From assembly GCA_028641055.1 (NCBI GenBank), contig CM054060.1, positions 162,042,696 to 162,106,695 of the forward strand: a DNA stretch of 64,000 nucleotides. Direction: 5' to 3'. The stretch is from Alopecurus myosuroides (taxonomy: Eukaryota; Streptophyta; Magnoliopsida; Poales; Poaceae). Both the position numbers and the translations under genes were made by a program. The notes below the pieces were generated by a model. It was given only the letters and a program-made list of their open reading frames with translations. It was not told the origin of the DNA and did not search any database. This document shows positions 35,252 to 47,470 of the stretch, one piece after another; within the stretch, counting starts at the first letter, position 1; each line of letters opens with the position of its first letter.

Positions 35252-38200
35252 ATGGCTGCCCGCGGAGATGATGACGCCGCCTCCCGCGCCGGCTGGGAGG
35301 GCTCCGAGGTCACGGCGGAAGACTGCCAATGGCTAGTCAACACCCGCCGTGTGCCTCCCGACGTGAAGTGCCGACATCCAGGTAACGAAATCGTCCCCGC
35401 GCCCGAAGAGGACGAGTATGTAGTTTTTCTTGCGCACTTCAAGCGCGGCTTCGGCCTCCCCATCTCGGAATTATTCTCCAAATTTCTTGAGCATTTCGGC
35501 CTTCAGCCACATCACCTCCCTCCTAACTCTTTGATCATGCTCTCCACCCACGCCGTGGTGTGCGAAGCGTTCCTTGGCGTGTACCCGACAATCCACACGT
35601 GGGCACGCTATTTTTTCTTCTGCAGACAAAGCATTCCCAATCCGGGCAAGACTGATACTGCTCGCGCCATGACCATGACCGGCGACGCCATGATGCTGCA
35701 GCGCTCCACGGGTAGCCACCCGAAGGTCAAGGGCCTTGAATCTGTGCACAAATGGCAGCGCTCCTTCCTCTACGTGAAAAACATAGCCATAGAGGAAGGG
35801 AAGCCCATCGAGAACCGGATAGGGCTACCCAAATTCCGGAACACGCGGCCTACCCAGCAGAATTGGGGTTACCATCCAAGGGACTCCATCGAGGACGTGG
35901 TTCAGGTCGAGCAGCGCCTGAGCGAGTTGCGGGAGCAAGGACTCCGCCAAGATGATCCAATTGCCTGTTGAATCTGTGCACAAATATGCTTTGTGTTTGC
36001 ATGTCTTTCCGAGTAGAAACACTTAGACAAATATGCTTTGTGTTTGCATGTCTTTCCGAGTAGAAACACTTAGAAAAATATGCTTTGTGTTTGCATGTCT
36101 TTCCGAGTAAATCTCAACTCACCCTGTTATCTTGCTTGTCTTCTCAGCACATTGACCGGCAGAGAAGAGAAGATTCTGAGGTCTTCGAGAGCAACTGGCA
36201 CGCTGACCGAGAAGAGGACGACGAGCAGGCATACGACACGCATGATACCCTCTGCATCCCGCACGCCACTCAACCCGGTAAGCACCGAGTCGACGCGTCT
36301 ATCCGGGACTGGTCCGAGGATGACGAAGGTGACCAAGTTCACCTTTCTGCCTACTCACAACCCAACTTGACTTCCTTCTCTGCCTCTAATTCTCCTTTAT
36401 CTTCGTCTATTCTGCAGAGGATGCTGAGCATGAGGAGGACGAGGAGCCCGTGGACGTCGACCCCCTGGCCGTGGCTGCTCCCAGCACTCGGAAGAGGGCG
36501 GGCAGCGGTGCTCAAGAACCTGCTGCCAAGAAATCTAAGAAGACTGAGAAGAAGAAGAAGATCACTACTGCCAGAAGGCAACTCCCCACCCGCAAAGGGT
36601 AAGTAACTTCATCTGAGTACCAAGTTGCTTCCACTTCTCGCTACACTTTTCTCTGTTTTTCCCTTTTCTGATTTCTTTCCTTCTTCCAGCGATCCTCTTG
36701 ACGCTGACGCAGCCGCTGCCCCTACCCGCACCGGCAAGAGGAAATCCTTCATCGACATAGAAAAACTCGTCGATCTCTCCTAGGAGGACGATGAGAGCTT
36801 GCAGCAGGATAGGGCACGTGCGCCCTCTCCTGTAAAGATGGAAGAAGAGGACACCGGCGCCGAGAACACTGGCGCGGGTGACCAAGACGATGAGAACTTG
36901 GAGCAGCACTCCTACGCGGACCAGAGCGCGCAGGATGCTGTCCACGATGAGACATCTCCTTCTCCCCCAGCTGGGGAGAATACTGATCAAGACCCCGAGA
37001 ACCAGAACCGCGCCGCCCTTGAGCGGCCGGATGACCGCACCGAGCAGCAGGAAGAACATGCTGCAGCTCACGAAGATCCCGCGGCCACGCCGCGGGTAGA
37101 AGAACAAGATGAGGCCAGACCTGATCTCGCTGCCGAGCAGCGGGTTGAGAAGACGGTGGTGGAGCCCGTGCTCCAGAGCCAGGCGCAGCCGGACGCTGCG
37201 CAGGGTAGCCGGCCCCCTGTGCCGCCTACCCAGCAGGCTTCACCACCAACTGCTCCAAGCCCTCCCCCCAAGAAGAAAACGACCAAGACTGCATCTCTAT
37301 AGCCGTCTCCTCCCACAACCAAGACTGCATCACAGGCTACTGCTAAGAACACCGAGAAGATTGAAGCCGCGCCCGTCCGCAAGAATCCGTCGCACCAAGC
37401 TGCGCGTGATACTGCTCTGATGCCACCGCCCAAGTCAACCGGAAAACCAGCTGCGAAGAGCACGCAACTCACCATCGGCGCTTCCGGTGGATCTGCTGGC
37501 GCAAGCGCAGGGTCAAGTGCACAAGCCAGCTGGCCCCAATACGTGCTGTCTGGATCCCAACAATACGGCATCTCCTTGTCCAAGGGCGAGAAGAAGATCT
37601 CCGCCCTAAAGGGCGGCCCAGCCCAGGCAGTGGACTCCAAGCTGAAGGCCAAGAAGCCCATCGAGATCTACTCGCACGAAGCGGGTGAGGATGATATCAT
37701 ATCTGAAGGGCTGATGCAGGTTGTGGACCGAGTTGGCTTCATTGACAAGGTCTGGGAGAGTGCTGCCCATGGCATCAAGCAGTGGGACGGCAGCGTGCTA
37801 GGCGAGGATCTTGACCACTACCACCTTGATTGGAACAAAGCCGATCTCGGCGCCAATCCAATCACCATCGCCTCCGACACCAGCACGCTGGCCGCCAAGC
37901 TGTACGTCCTCCGCAAAGCCGCCGAGGACGTGGAGCAGACATACGCTGTAAGTTTCTTTTGCTTGTTCCGAGTTGCGATTTCTTTTCTCCTCTGTTCTTC
38001 TTCTCTCCTTAACCACCACTCAGTTCCCGAGATTCGGGCCGAGTAGACGGACACTCAACCGAGTTACCGTCTTCTCGGGCCAAATCTTCCAAGTTTTTTC
38101 TAACTCTTTTTCTTCTTGTTCATAGAATAGCCTCTTGAAGAGGACGAACCTGTTCCGGCGGCTGCTCTGGAATCACAGCATCGCGAGGAGACGCATCGCG

Positions 38201-39922
38201 GCCCTTGAGGCCAAACGAAAGGACGATGCTGTGACGGAGAAGGCGGCGCTGGACCGTGCCCTCCAAATTTCTGAAATTGAGAGTAAGCTTCTAGCTATTC
38301 GGTTAATGCGATTACGCCCGCATTTGCTTTTTGCTCTAACTCCGTTTACTCTGCAGACAAATTCAAAGAATTGCAAGAGCAGCATGAGCACTGCCACATC
38401 TTCATCGCCTCCGCCGAGAGCAAGATTAAGGAGCTGGAAGGTGAGTTGCTGATCCTACTGCGCTTGTTTTTCTCCTTTTTCTTGGTTATTCTGCTCACCG
38501 TGTTGTTTCTTTCCACAGAAGAGTACAAGAAGTTCCGTGAGGAGCATCTTGATTGCTTGAAGCCCGCGGAGGTGAAGCAGCAACTAGAGAGCCAAGAAGC
38601 AGAGCTCAAGAACAAACGCGACGCCGAGTTCGAACAGCTGCAAGTCCAATTGAGGACTGCTCTCCAGGACGCCATAGACCAAGCCGCCGAGAAGGACAAA
38701 GTCAAGGCAGTAGCCAAGGCCAAGGAGAGGGCCCTCGAGGCGGAAATCGAAGTGCTAAAGAAGTGCAATCAGGATCTCATGCTCCAGCTTGGCACCGCAC
38801 GCCAAGTCGAGGATAGGCATATCGCCGATGAGGAGGCCTGGAAGAACAAGCTGCACGCGCTACTCGTTGATCTTAACAGTAAGTCTGCGCTTCTCTATAC
38901 CTAGTTGTTCCCTTCTTCTTCTTCTGTTTGGCTTGGTTTGCTTCTCCTCTTTTCTGCTTGGTTTCATCCCTTATCTGCTTCCATATCTAACTCTTTCTGA
39001 TAGCATTCTCAGATATCTTCCCTGATCTCTGCGCGGCTAGCACGCCTGCTTTGGCTAAGGCGCAAGGAATCCGATCTGAAAAAGGATTGCCTATGAACAC
39101 CAAATCTTCAATCGATGACGACCTCACGAGTATCAAGTCGCAGCTCCTCCAGCTTAGTGGCTTTAGCTCCAGCCTGGTGTCCACATCCTTCAAGCTTCAT
39201 GATCTATTCTGGCCTCGTGAATCTGCGCCCAAAACTCTTCGTGCGCTCTCCGAGAAGCTCAATGGTGCAAAGGCCGAGCTGAAGAAATGGCGCGCGTCCG
39301 CAGCTCGGGCAGGGGCCGATCTGCTTCTTCGCTTCATATGCAGCTGGTACGAGAACTTGAACCTCGACACCATCCTCGAGTTGTGCCAAGGCTCCAAGTG
39401 GTCAGATGATCCCGACTGCGTTTCTCGCTGCAAGGCAGTCGCGTACGAGATCACCTCCTACGCGGACACCGCCCTCTTCCTCGACGGCCCCACCGAGCCT
39501 GACACCGAGGCAGAGAGCGAGGGTGAAGATGAAGATGAAGACGAGGATACCGAGTCGGAGGGCTTGAGTGCCTTCGAGGTTGATGACGAGGAGGAATCCG
39601 GGAAGGGGAAGGGCAAGGTTGCTGCAGATAGCGACGAGGAGCCGGAAGACGAGGGCCAGGATGCCAACATCACCACCGAGATGGTGATCCAGCAACCTGA
39701 TCCCGAGTTGGGCTCTTCGTCTGGCGCGGCACTCGACGCTGCAGTGCTACTCCGAACCATTCCGCTGCTTCTACTTCGGCCACCGATCCCATCTCGGTGG
39801 CCACTGCCACCTCTGAGAAAGCCACCGCCATGGACGTTGATGCTGAGGCTGACTCCGAGAAGACCAACTTCGAGAAGACCGCTGCGGACGACACCACCAC
39901 TACTCATGACGCTGCTGCCTGA
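35252..39922 (+). pseudogene. Spliced antisense gene of the Tat element (PF04195-like protein)
   Basis: Exon 1 (35252-about 35968) encodes 238 residues resembling the plant 'putative gypsy type transposon' domain (FKRGFGLPISELFSKFLEHFG, then a YFFFC segment). Later exons follow GT-AG rules with compatible phases: 36148-36277, 36418-36598, 36690-37947, 38126-38282, 38357-38440, 38519-38878 and 39013-39922. The frame continues across all six of these junctions. The product is an acidic region, a basic KKSKKTEKKKK tract (a likely nuclear signal), a Pro/Glu-rich middle, a charged coiled coil (exons 5-7), and a C-terminal domain with acidic runs. Lesions are TAG at 36781 and 37300 and a frameshift near 39750, after which the better frame ends at TGA 39920-39922. 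The exon 1 to 2 junction is not in phase as it stands. Function is unknown; such aORFs are known from Tat elements. Confidence 0.78.
35980..36113 (+). repeat. 47-bp tandem triplication at the end of exon 1
   Basis: AAATATGCTTTGTGTTTGCA recurs with an exact 47-bp period (units start at 35980, 36027 and 36074; the last is incomplete). The block directly follows the TGA that closes exon 1 and may have displaced the original splice donor. Confidence 0.9.
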
Positions 39923-40566
39923 AACTTTATCTTAAAACTTTCATGAGATCCCCGGGATGCCAGGTGCAGATGTATCCAAACAATTAAGTCTTTGTTGCTA
40001 CTCCTTTTTTATTCCAGTTTGAAATTTGCTACTTGATATTTGAGCGATTCTGGCTCAATGTCGGGTTGCGTTAGTATGCAAGTCCCCGAGTTGCATTTTT
40101 TATCCGCTCTTTCCTTTTTATCTCAGCTCTTACCTGCAACTTGTTGCTTTGTTGGTAGTCGAGTCACAAGAGTTCAAAGTAGGAGTTTCAAATACTTAGC
40201 CACTTAGAAAAAATCATAGTAACGCTGCCCACCACTTAGCCGGAAAGAAAAAAACAGCAAAAAACACTCTACTCGGTTGCCACACGCTTCCTTTCCTTTG
40301 CAATTTTTCATGTGTTCATTGACTCTTTGGCTTGTTCTCTGGCTTGCCATGAAGCCGGGTTGCGGACAGCAGCAGAGTCGCAGAGTGTCCGGTGAGTTTA
40401 AACACACTACTTTGTATGCTTTTGAAATTCTAAGTGGTTCAACCGAATAGACAAAGTAAAGCAGAGTAAACACAAGGAACAGCTTGGACGAGGGCAGTCC
40501 CCGAGTTCAATTTCAGATTGTCGAATAGAAGTTTAACTCGGATAAGAGAGTACATACACAATTTGC
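39923..40566. other. Spacer between convergent antisense gene and pol
   Basis: No reading frame of note. It would hold the 3' ends of two converging transcripts. CCCCGAGTT motifs (40085, 40499) match those repeated inside pol and near the LTR. Confidence 0.5.
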
Positions 40567-43500
40567 TCACGAATGAAAACGTCGGAGTAGAGCTACATTC
40601 CAAGGGCGCTTGGATTCTTCTCCTGCTCTATCCGGCATGTTCTTCTGGGATGGCTGTGCGTCAACAAGGTAATTGGCATCATTGTGCAGTGCCTTGCTCA
40701 CAATGAAAGGCCCTTCCCACCAAGGAGATAGCTTGTGCATCCCGGCAGTGCGTTGCACAAGCCTAAGCACCATGTCTCCTTCTCGGAAAACCCTCGGGTT
40801 CACTTTCCGGCTGTGATAACGCCTCAAGTTTTGCTGGTAAATAGCTGAACGTGACAGAGTAGCTCTCTTGCTTCTTCCAGCAGGTCAACGTCATTTTCTC
40901 GAGCTTCTCTAGCCTCTGCCTCCGTGTAGAGCGTTACACGGGGCGAATCATGCTCTAGGTCAGTAGGCAACACGGCCTCAGCTCCATAAACCATAAAGAA
41001 TGGCGTGTAGCCAGTTGACCGGTTAGGGGTAGTCCTTAGACTCCACAACACCGCTGGCAACTCGTCTAGCCAACACCCAGGTGTTTTCAGCAGCGGCTCA
41101 ATCATCCTTGGCTTTATGCCTGATAACACCATGCCATTTTCTCTTTCCACTTGCCCATTGGAGGCGGGATGCGCAACAGATGCCACATCTAGCCGAATGC
41201 GCTTATCTCTGCAGAACCTCGCAAACCTGCCTTCAGCAAAGTTTGTGCCATTATCCGTGATAATGCTATGTGGGTAGCCATACCTCAGGATCACATCCTT
41301 TAGGAAACTCACAGCAGTGGCTCCATCACACTTCCGAATAGGTTTTACCTCGATCCACTTTGTGAATTTGTCCACCATGACCAGAATGTGAGTCATGTTG
41401 CCTCTAGCCGGCTTGAAAGGACCCACCATATCCAAGCACCAAACAGCAAATGGCCAAGTAATGGGAATGGTCTTCAACTCGGAAGCTGGCATATGAATCT
41501 TACTTGCGAATCTTTGGCAGCCATTGCACTTTCTCACAATATCTTCAGCTTGCTTCAGGGCAGTGAGCCAAAAGAAGCCATGCCGAAAAGCCTTGTTGAC
41601 CAGAGCCCGAGAAGAGGCGTGATGCCCGCATTCTCCTTGGTGTATCTCCACCAATATTTCTTCTCCCTCTTCTGGCTCTACACAGCGCTGCAGCACGCCA
41701 GTAGGACTTCTTCTATGCAGCACATCTCTGAAGATTGTATAGCCCTTGGATCTTCTCTGAATTTGCCTCGAGGTAACCTCATCACTCGGCAAGATGTCGT
41801 CTTTTAGAAAGGATAATATGGGCAGAGCCCAACTCGGTGTCTCCCAGATGGGAAACACTGGTTCGTCCACTTCCATTGGATCAGCCACCACTTCTTCTTC
41901 TTCTGAGGCGGGAACGAGTCTCCGAGATCCCGTGCACACAGCGAGAACTCCCTCTATGAATGCGACAGTCCCCGAGTTAGGAGGGGCAGTCCCCGAGTAA
42001 GAAGGGACAATCCCCGGGTTGCAGGCGCCAGTCCCCGGGTTCTCCTTTGTAGCCTCCCAGTCAATCTCCATTGGGACAGCTTTTTCACCAGGCAGAGAAG
42101 GAACAAATATGGATTCCGAGTTGGGGGATGGCTTGATAGATGGCTTCCTCAGATGCTCCAAGGCAACCCCGACCGGGATGTATTGCCGAGAAGACCCCAA
42201 CTTGGACAGCTCATCAGCTGCCCCATTCTCTGCTCGGTGTATGTGCTGGAACTCGCATCCTTCAAAGAATCCAGTCATGGTTTGCACCAGGAACCGATAT
42301 GAAGCCATGTTGGCATCCAGAGCATCCCAAGTGCCTGAAACTTGCTGCACAACTAGATCCGAGTCGCCATAGCATATGATGCGCTGCACGCCAACCTCCT
42401 TGGCCACCTTCAAGCCGTGTACCACGTCCTCGTACTCTGCTACGTTGTTGGATGCCTTGAAGTGGATTTGCAGCACGTACTTGAGTTGATCTCGCTTGGG
42501 GGAAGTGAGCACCACGCCAGCACCCATGCCTTCCTTCACCTTGGAGCCATCGAAATGCATTTTCCAGTAGTTGGATACCGGAGTAGGAGGCTCATACTGC
42601 ACCTCAGCCCAATCCACCAGAAAATCCGCAAGGATTTCAGACTTGATGGCTTCTCTTCTCGCATACGCGGGAGCGTACGCGGCCAGCTCAATCGCCCACT
42701 TGGCTACTCTACCACTTGCTTCCTTGTTGCCCATGATATCCGAGATGGGAGCAGAACTCACCACAGTGATGGGATGCTCTTGGAAATAGTGCTTCAGCTT
42801 CTTGGCGCCCAGGTACATGCCGTAAGTCATCTTCTGGTAGTGCGGGTAGTTCTGCTTGGAGCTGGACAACACCTCACTCAGATAGTATACAGGCCGCTGC
42901 ACAGTCTTGCCTTCTTCTTCTCTTTCCACCACAATCACCACACTGACTACTCGGTTAGTCGCAGCAATGTACAGCAGCATTGGTTCTTTGGGTAGCGGGC
43001 TAGCCAAGATTGGAGCGCTACCCAGCATGTCCTTCAGCTCCTTGAATGCCACATCAGCTTGCGGTGTCCAGACAAACTTGTCATTTTTCTTCATCAACTG
43101 ATAGAGAAGCAAAGCCTTCTCGCCCATTCTGCCCAGGAAGCGGCTCAGAGAAGCCAAGCAACCAGTGAAGTTTTGCACATCCTTCAGGGATCTCGGCAAA
43201 GACATGCTCTCAATAGCTTTTATCTTTGAAGGATTGGCCTCAATGCCCCGACTGGATACCAAGAAGCCGAGTAGCTTGCCAGCCGGGACGCCAAAGGCAC
43301 ATTTAGTCGGATTCAGCTTCATCTTGTACTTGCGCAAGTTGGCAAATGTTTCCTCAATGTCACTAAGCAGAGTATGTGTTTTATTCGTTTTGATGACAAT
43401 GTCATCTACGTACACCTGCACATTTTTGCCAATTTGATCATGCAAGCATTTCTGCATGCATCTCTGATAGGTAGCCCCCGCATTCCGCAACCCAAAGCAC

Positions 43501-43973
43501 ATGACACGATAGCAATAAGCCCTGTACGGGGTAATGAAAGCAGTCTTTATTTGATCAGCTGGGTTGGGAGCTATCTGATGGAAACCAGAGTAGGCATCTA
43601 TGAAAGACAAAAGCTCACAACCAGCAGTGGAATCGATCACCTGATCTATACGGGGTAGCGGAAAGGGATCTTTGGGGAAGGCCTTGTTCAGGTCGGTGTA
43701 GTCCACGCACATGCGCCATGCGGTATCCGCCTTGGGGTCCTCCTTCTTTTTCTCAACCATCACCGGGTTGGCTAGCCAGTCAGGATGCAAAACCTCCATG
43801 ATGAAGTTGCTTATCAGCAACTTGGTGATCTGGTCACCAATGGCCTTCCTTCTCTCATCGCCAAAGCGGCGCATCGCCTGCTTCACTGGCTTGGCATCAT
43901 GTCGCACATGTAGCGAGTGCTCAACCAACTCCCTCGGGACACCTGGTAGATCCTCATTGGACCAGGCGAACAC
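40567..43973 (-). pseudogene. Tat pol: reverse transcriptase, RNase H, second RNase H, integrase
   Basis: The 1049-codon open part (43973-40824) starts inside the frame that continues from protease. Reverse transcriptase: FIDAYSGFHQI, then YVDD at 43401-43412. RNase H follows with PVYYLSEVLSS. A second RNase H of the RVT_3 type starts at MHFDGSKVKEG (about 42560) and has YGDSDLVVQQV. A linker with N(P/S)GT repeats comes next (about 41935-42040). The integrase HHCC finger is near 41640, and the core has WCLDMVGPF, ITDNGTNF and NGQVEREN (about 41450-41150). A frameshift near 40868 separates it from the integrase C-terminus, which continues in another frame (40827-40567, RRYHSRKVNPRVF). Two RNase H domains mark the Tat lineage. 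The enzyme would copy and integrate the element, but this copy is broken. Confidence 0.9.
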
Positions 43974-44624
43974 GTCCCGATTCTCACGGAGGAAGTGGAT
44001 GAGCTCTCTTTCCTATTTCTCTCCCAACCCGGCACCAATGATGGCAACACGGTCTGGGAACTCAGGGTCAACCTAGACTTTCTTCGTTTCCTCGGACGCC
44101 TGGAATGCAGTCCCGTACTGCGAACTCGGCATGCCGGGCGCACCACCTTGCGCTGCTTGCGCCATCGCCTCCACCTCGTACATCTTCTTCTTCTCGGCAG
44201 CAATGACCATGGACTCCGCTAGCTGGGAACCAGCAGAGGCACACTCCAAAGACCTCTTGTAGTCACCCGAGATGGTGATCACTCCATTAGGACCAGGGAT
44301 CTTCATCTTCAGATAGGCAGCATGGGTGGAAGCCATGAACTTGGTGAGCACGGGCCTACCGAGAAGGGCGTGGTAGGGGCTCTGAAGATCAACCACCTCG
44401 AACCGGACGTACTCGGTGCGGCAGTTTTCCTTGGTGCCGAATAGGACATCCAGCCAGATGCGGCCGATTGAAGCACAAGACACCCCCGGCACAATTCCAT
44501 GGACTGTGGTCTTGCTGGGCAGCAGCATGTTCTCGCCCAGGCCGAGCTTCTTCAATGTATCCAGATACAAGATGTTAATGCTGATGCCGTTGTCAATCAG
44601 CACCTTGCTGAAACGGACATTCCG
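43974..44624 (-). pseudogene. Tat aspartic protease and protease-RT linker
   Basis: LIDNGISINILYLDTLKKLGL places a D-N-G where retroviral proteases usually have D-S/T-G. GRIWLDVLFG and YHALLGRPVLTKF complete the fold. The frame is the same as pol but interrupted by two TAG codons (44073-44075 and 44013-44015). A frameshift near 44620 separates it from the Gag zinc-knuckle-side region. The enzyme would cut the polyprotein in the virus-like particle. Confidence 0.75.
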
Positions 44625-46977
44625 GGTCCCAGAAAGGTGGGATCCAGCACCAAAGCATAGCTACCCGGGTTGGGCATCACCTTGGGGTGATCAGCCTTGG
44701 ACCAAGTCACCTCCTGGTCGCACCAGCGCAGATAGTTAGGCACTACCGGGATGACGGCGTTTACCTCCATCGCACGCCTGTGCTGCGACTGCTTGTCGAC
44801 TGGCTCGGTGACGAAGATCATGTAGCTCTCGTGGTGCTCTTGGTACTGGTTGCGGTCTCCACCACCATTGTTGCCATTGTTGTTGTTACCTTGGTTGTTG
44901 TTGTTGTTGTTGTTGTTGCGGGTGTAGTAGTAGTAGTTGTTGTTGTTGCGGTAGCGGTCATTGTTGAAGTGGCGGTTGGCTCCTAAAGCCACCTGGATGA
45001 CATTTTCTCTTCTAGAGAACGGGGCCGGCCTGGGAGCAGGTGCCCGAGCTGGCTGCACAATGGCATTCGCTGCTGGCAGAGGAGGAGGAGGAGGCAAGCC
45101 CTCGTTCTTGATCTGTTCCCACCAGCTGCATTGCCGAGTAGTGTGATTGGCAGGCCTGGCAGGATGCCGAGTGTGGAAGCTGCACACACCATCCTTCATC
45201 TCCGTGAAGATGAAGTTTGGGGCAGGACCCGAGTTGCCGCTACCCTGCTGGGAAGCATTGTATGGTTTCTTGATGCCTTGGCCCTGGTTCTGGTTCTGCC
45301 CGTATTGGGCTCCAGCAGTTTTTTGCCTCTGCTACTCCCAGCAGCCGTGGTCACAACATTCACTTCCTCGGGATCATACCGAGTATCAATCCGGTCGCCC
45401 ATGCGCTTGTTGCTGTTGTTGTTGTTGTAGTTCCTTCTCGGCTCGGGGGAGTCCATCATAGGCTGAGTTGGATCGCCGAGTGCATACATGTCAGCAATCT
45501 TGATGGTCTCCGCGAGTGTACTCGGCATCTCGCGCTGCAGCTTCTGCTACAACATGCTGCCATGCCTGCAGCCCTGCGCAAACCAAGTAATGGCCTGGGC
45601 CTCATTCACACCTTCGCAGGTGTTCCTCAAGGTGCTCCACCGAGTAAGGTACTCGCGGTCGGTCTCATCTTCCCGCTGCTTGCAAGCGGACAACTGCTGC
45701 GGCCTATTCGGCCTCTTGTACGTGCTGGTGAAGTTGCTGATGAAGGCATCCGAGAAGTCCAGCCAGCAATTGATGATGTCCTTGGGCAGGTTGTTGAGCC
45801 ACGTCCGAGCTGGGCCCTCAAGCATTTGCGGAACATACCGCACAGCCCATCTCCGGTTCCCGCCTGCAATGTGCACGGTTGTGACGTAGTCACTCAACCA
45901 GTCTTCTGGCTTGGTGCTACCATTGTAGCACTTGGTCCCCCTGGCCAGCTGGAAGTGGTTCACGGAAGACTCGTTCATGATACGAGCACCGAAGCACTCT
46001 GGGCCAGGCGACCCCTTGCTCTCGAGTTGCGCGGACAGATTGATCCTGTCCAGCTTGAACCTCGCATCACTGGGTTCCAGCATGCGCTCACCAAGGCGAT
46101 CATCAACATTCCTGGGGTCAGCATAACCGGCTAGCCCCATCGCCGAGTAGCCATCATCATATCTGTTCTCCTGCACGACTGCGGGTTGCACCACAGGGTT
46201 GGCTGCCGGTGCAGCCGCACACGGCTGTGCTGAAGCAGGCTGCTGCGTCCTCTGCCGAGTAGACTGAGCGGCAGGACGCCGAGAAGGCCCCGCGTTGTCT
46301 CCGCTTTGTGCCCTACTCTGAGCTTTGTGGGCTTGATAGCCTGCTCCTGCAGTAGTGTGTTTCTGACCGGATTCTCGCGGCACAACGCGCTGTTTTGCGG
46401 CAAGAACCGGGTCGTACACTTGCATCTCTCTACCTTTCCCAGAGCGTTCACTCTGGTCCCTCTCGCGACTGGGATGCGGGGATGAGGCCTGATCGTTAGA
46501 TCTGACCGCATGCGAATGCACCACCTGAGAAGCACCAGCACCCGGATTGGCTTTCTGGAACTCTTCATTCTGCCTAGCAGCTTCTAGCACCAGCTCATTG
46601 AGCCTCTCCTGCTGCCTAGCGCACGCGTCGCCAGCTAGGTTTGGCAACTCTGCGGCTACAGCCTCTGCAGCTCTAAGGGTTTTGGTGGGGGTGCTGTATC
46701 TAGGCCTGGTGGAGGTGTTTGCGGTGGCAGATTGGCTAGGGGCCTCTACAACCATCGCCATCTCGGCGCCTAAGTTGCGACGCGTAGCGCCTACTTTGCT
46801 AGACTTCCTAGCAACAGGAGTAAAGTCGTGGGCCTTGTTGTACTCGTTCTGATCTAGGCTAAGCTCGAGCCTAACCTTTTCCAGCTCCAGCTGCTCGGAG
46901 AGCAACTCCTGGCGCTGCCGGTCGAGCTGCGCCCTCATGGTCAAGAGCTCAAGCTCGGTGGGAGGCGGCATGCCCAT
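44597..46977 (-). pseudogene. Tat Gag, with one stop and one frameshift
   Basis: I place the start at MGMPPPTELELL (46977). The frame is open further upstream to 47553, inside the LTR, which cannot be the true start. A coiled-coil (QRQELLSEQLELEKVRLEL) leads into a Ser/Gln-rich linker. The Retrotrans_gag fold follows (WAVRYVPQMLEGPARTW, CWLDFSDAFISNF, DETDREYLTRWS, about 45890-45560). TAG at 45547-45549 interrupts the same frame. A shift near 45330 moves coding to the frame that holds CSFHTRHPARPANHTTRQC (about 45180-45120) and an Asn-rich run. Gag would form the particle and bind RNA. Confidence 0.82.
44860..44965 (-). repeat. (GTT)n microsatellite encoding poly-Asn in Gag
   Basis: Imperfect GTT repeats, interrupted by GTA triplets, encode Asn-rich and Tyr-rich runs in the C-terminal part of Gag. 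A second, shorter GTT run lies near 45408-45425. Confidence 0.85.
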
Positions 46978-47452
46978 CCGCACGGCGGATGCCGGTATCG
47001 TTGGTGTAGTGGAGAGGGGGATGTTGCAGTCCTTCTCGTAGGGCTTGTGGGTCTTCCCGCCAGCACTCGAGCCAGCGAGATCCTCGATGACGCCCGTGGC
47101 AGCAGCCGCGCCCTTCCCGGCATCGGCAGCCAGGCCAGCCACCATTACCTCCACGCTGTCCGCAGAACGGCCAATCGGCCTTCCGCACGCAGCGATCACA
47201 GCAGGAGGATCGTCCGCGAACAGCACCTCCTCCGGGAACTCGCGGACGATGGTGGTGGCGATGTAGACGATGTGCGAGCCGAAAGAGAGCACCGAGCCGC
47301 CTGCCGGCAGGGGCCTCCCGCCGAAATCTCCGGCGTTGTCGGTGACGAAGTCGAAAGAGCCGAATCTGTGGACGAGGCCACAGACCACGCGCTCCCAAGT
47401 AGCAGAAGCGGGTCCCGTCCGAACATGGACTCCAGCCAGCGCCGCTGTCTGC

Positions 47453-47470
47453 CCCACGGTGGGCGCCAAC
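47453..47470 (-). other. Tat element primer-binding site
   Basis: On the minus strand GTTGGCGCCCACCGTGGG directly follows the 5' LTR end. It differs from the Met-tRNA site of the other LTR elements here. I do not assign the tRNA. Confidence 0.75.

Noticed and set aside
44015..44073. Two TAG codons between protease and RT considered as programmed readthrough
   Set aside because: There are two of them 60 bp apart, and the same element has other TAGs in Gag and in the antisense gene plus several frameshifts. Decay is simpler.
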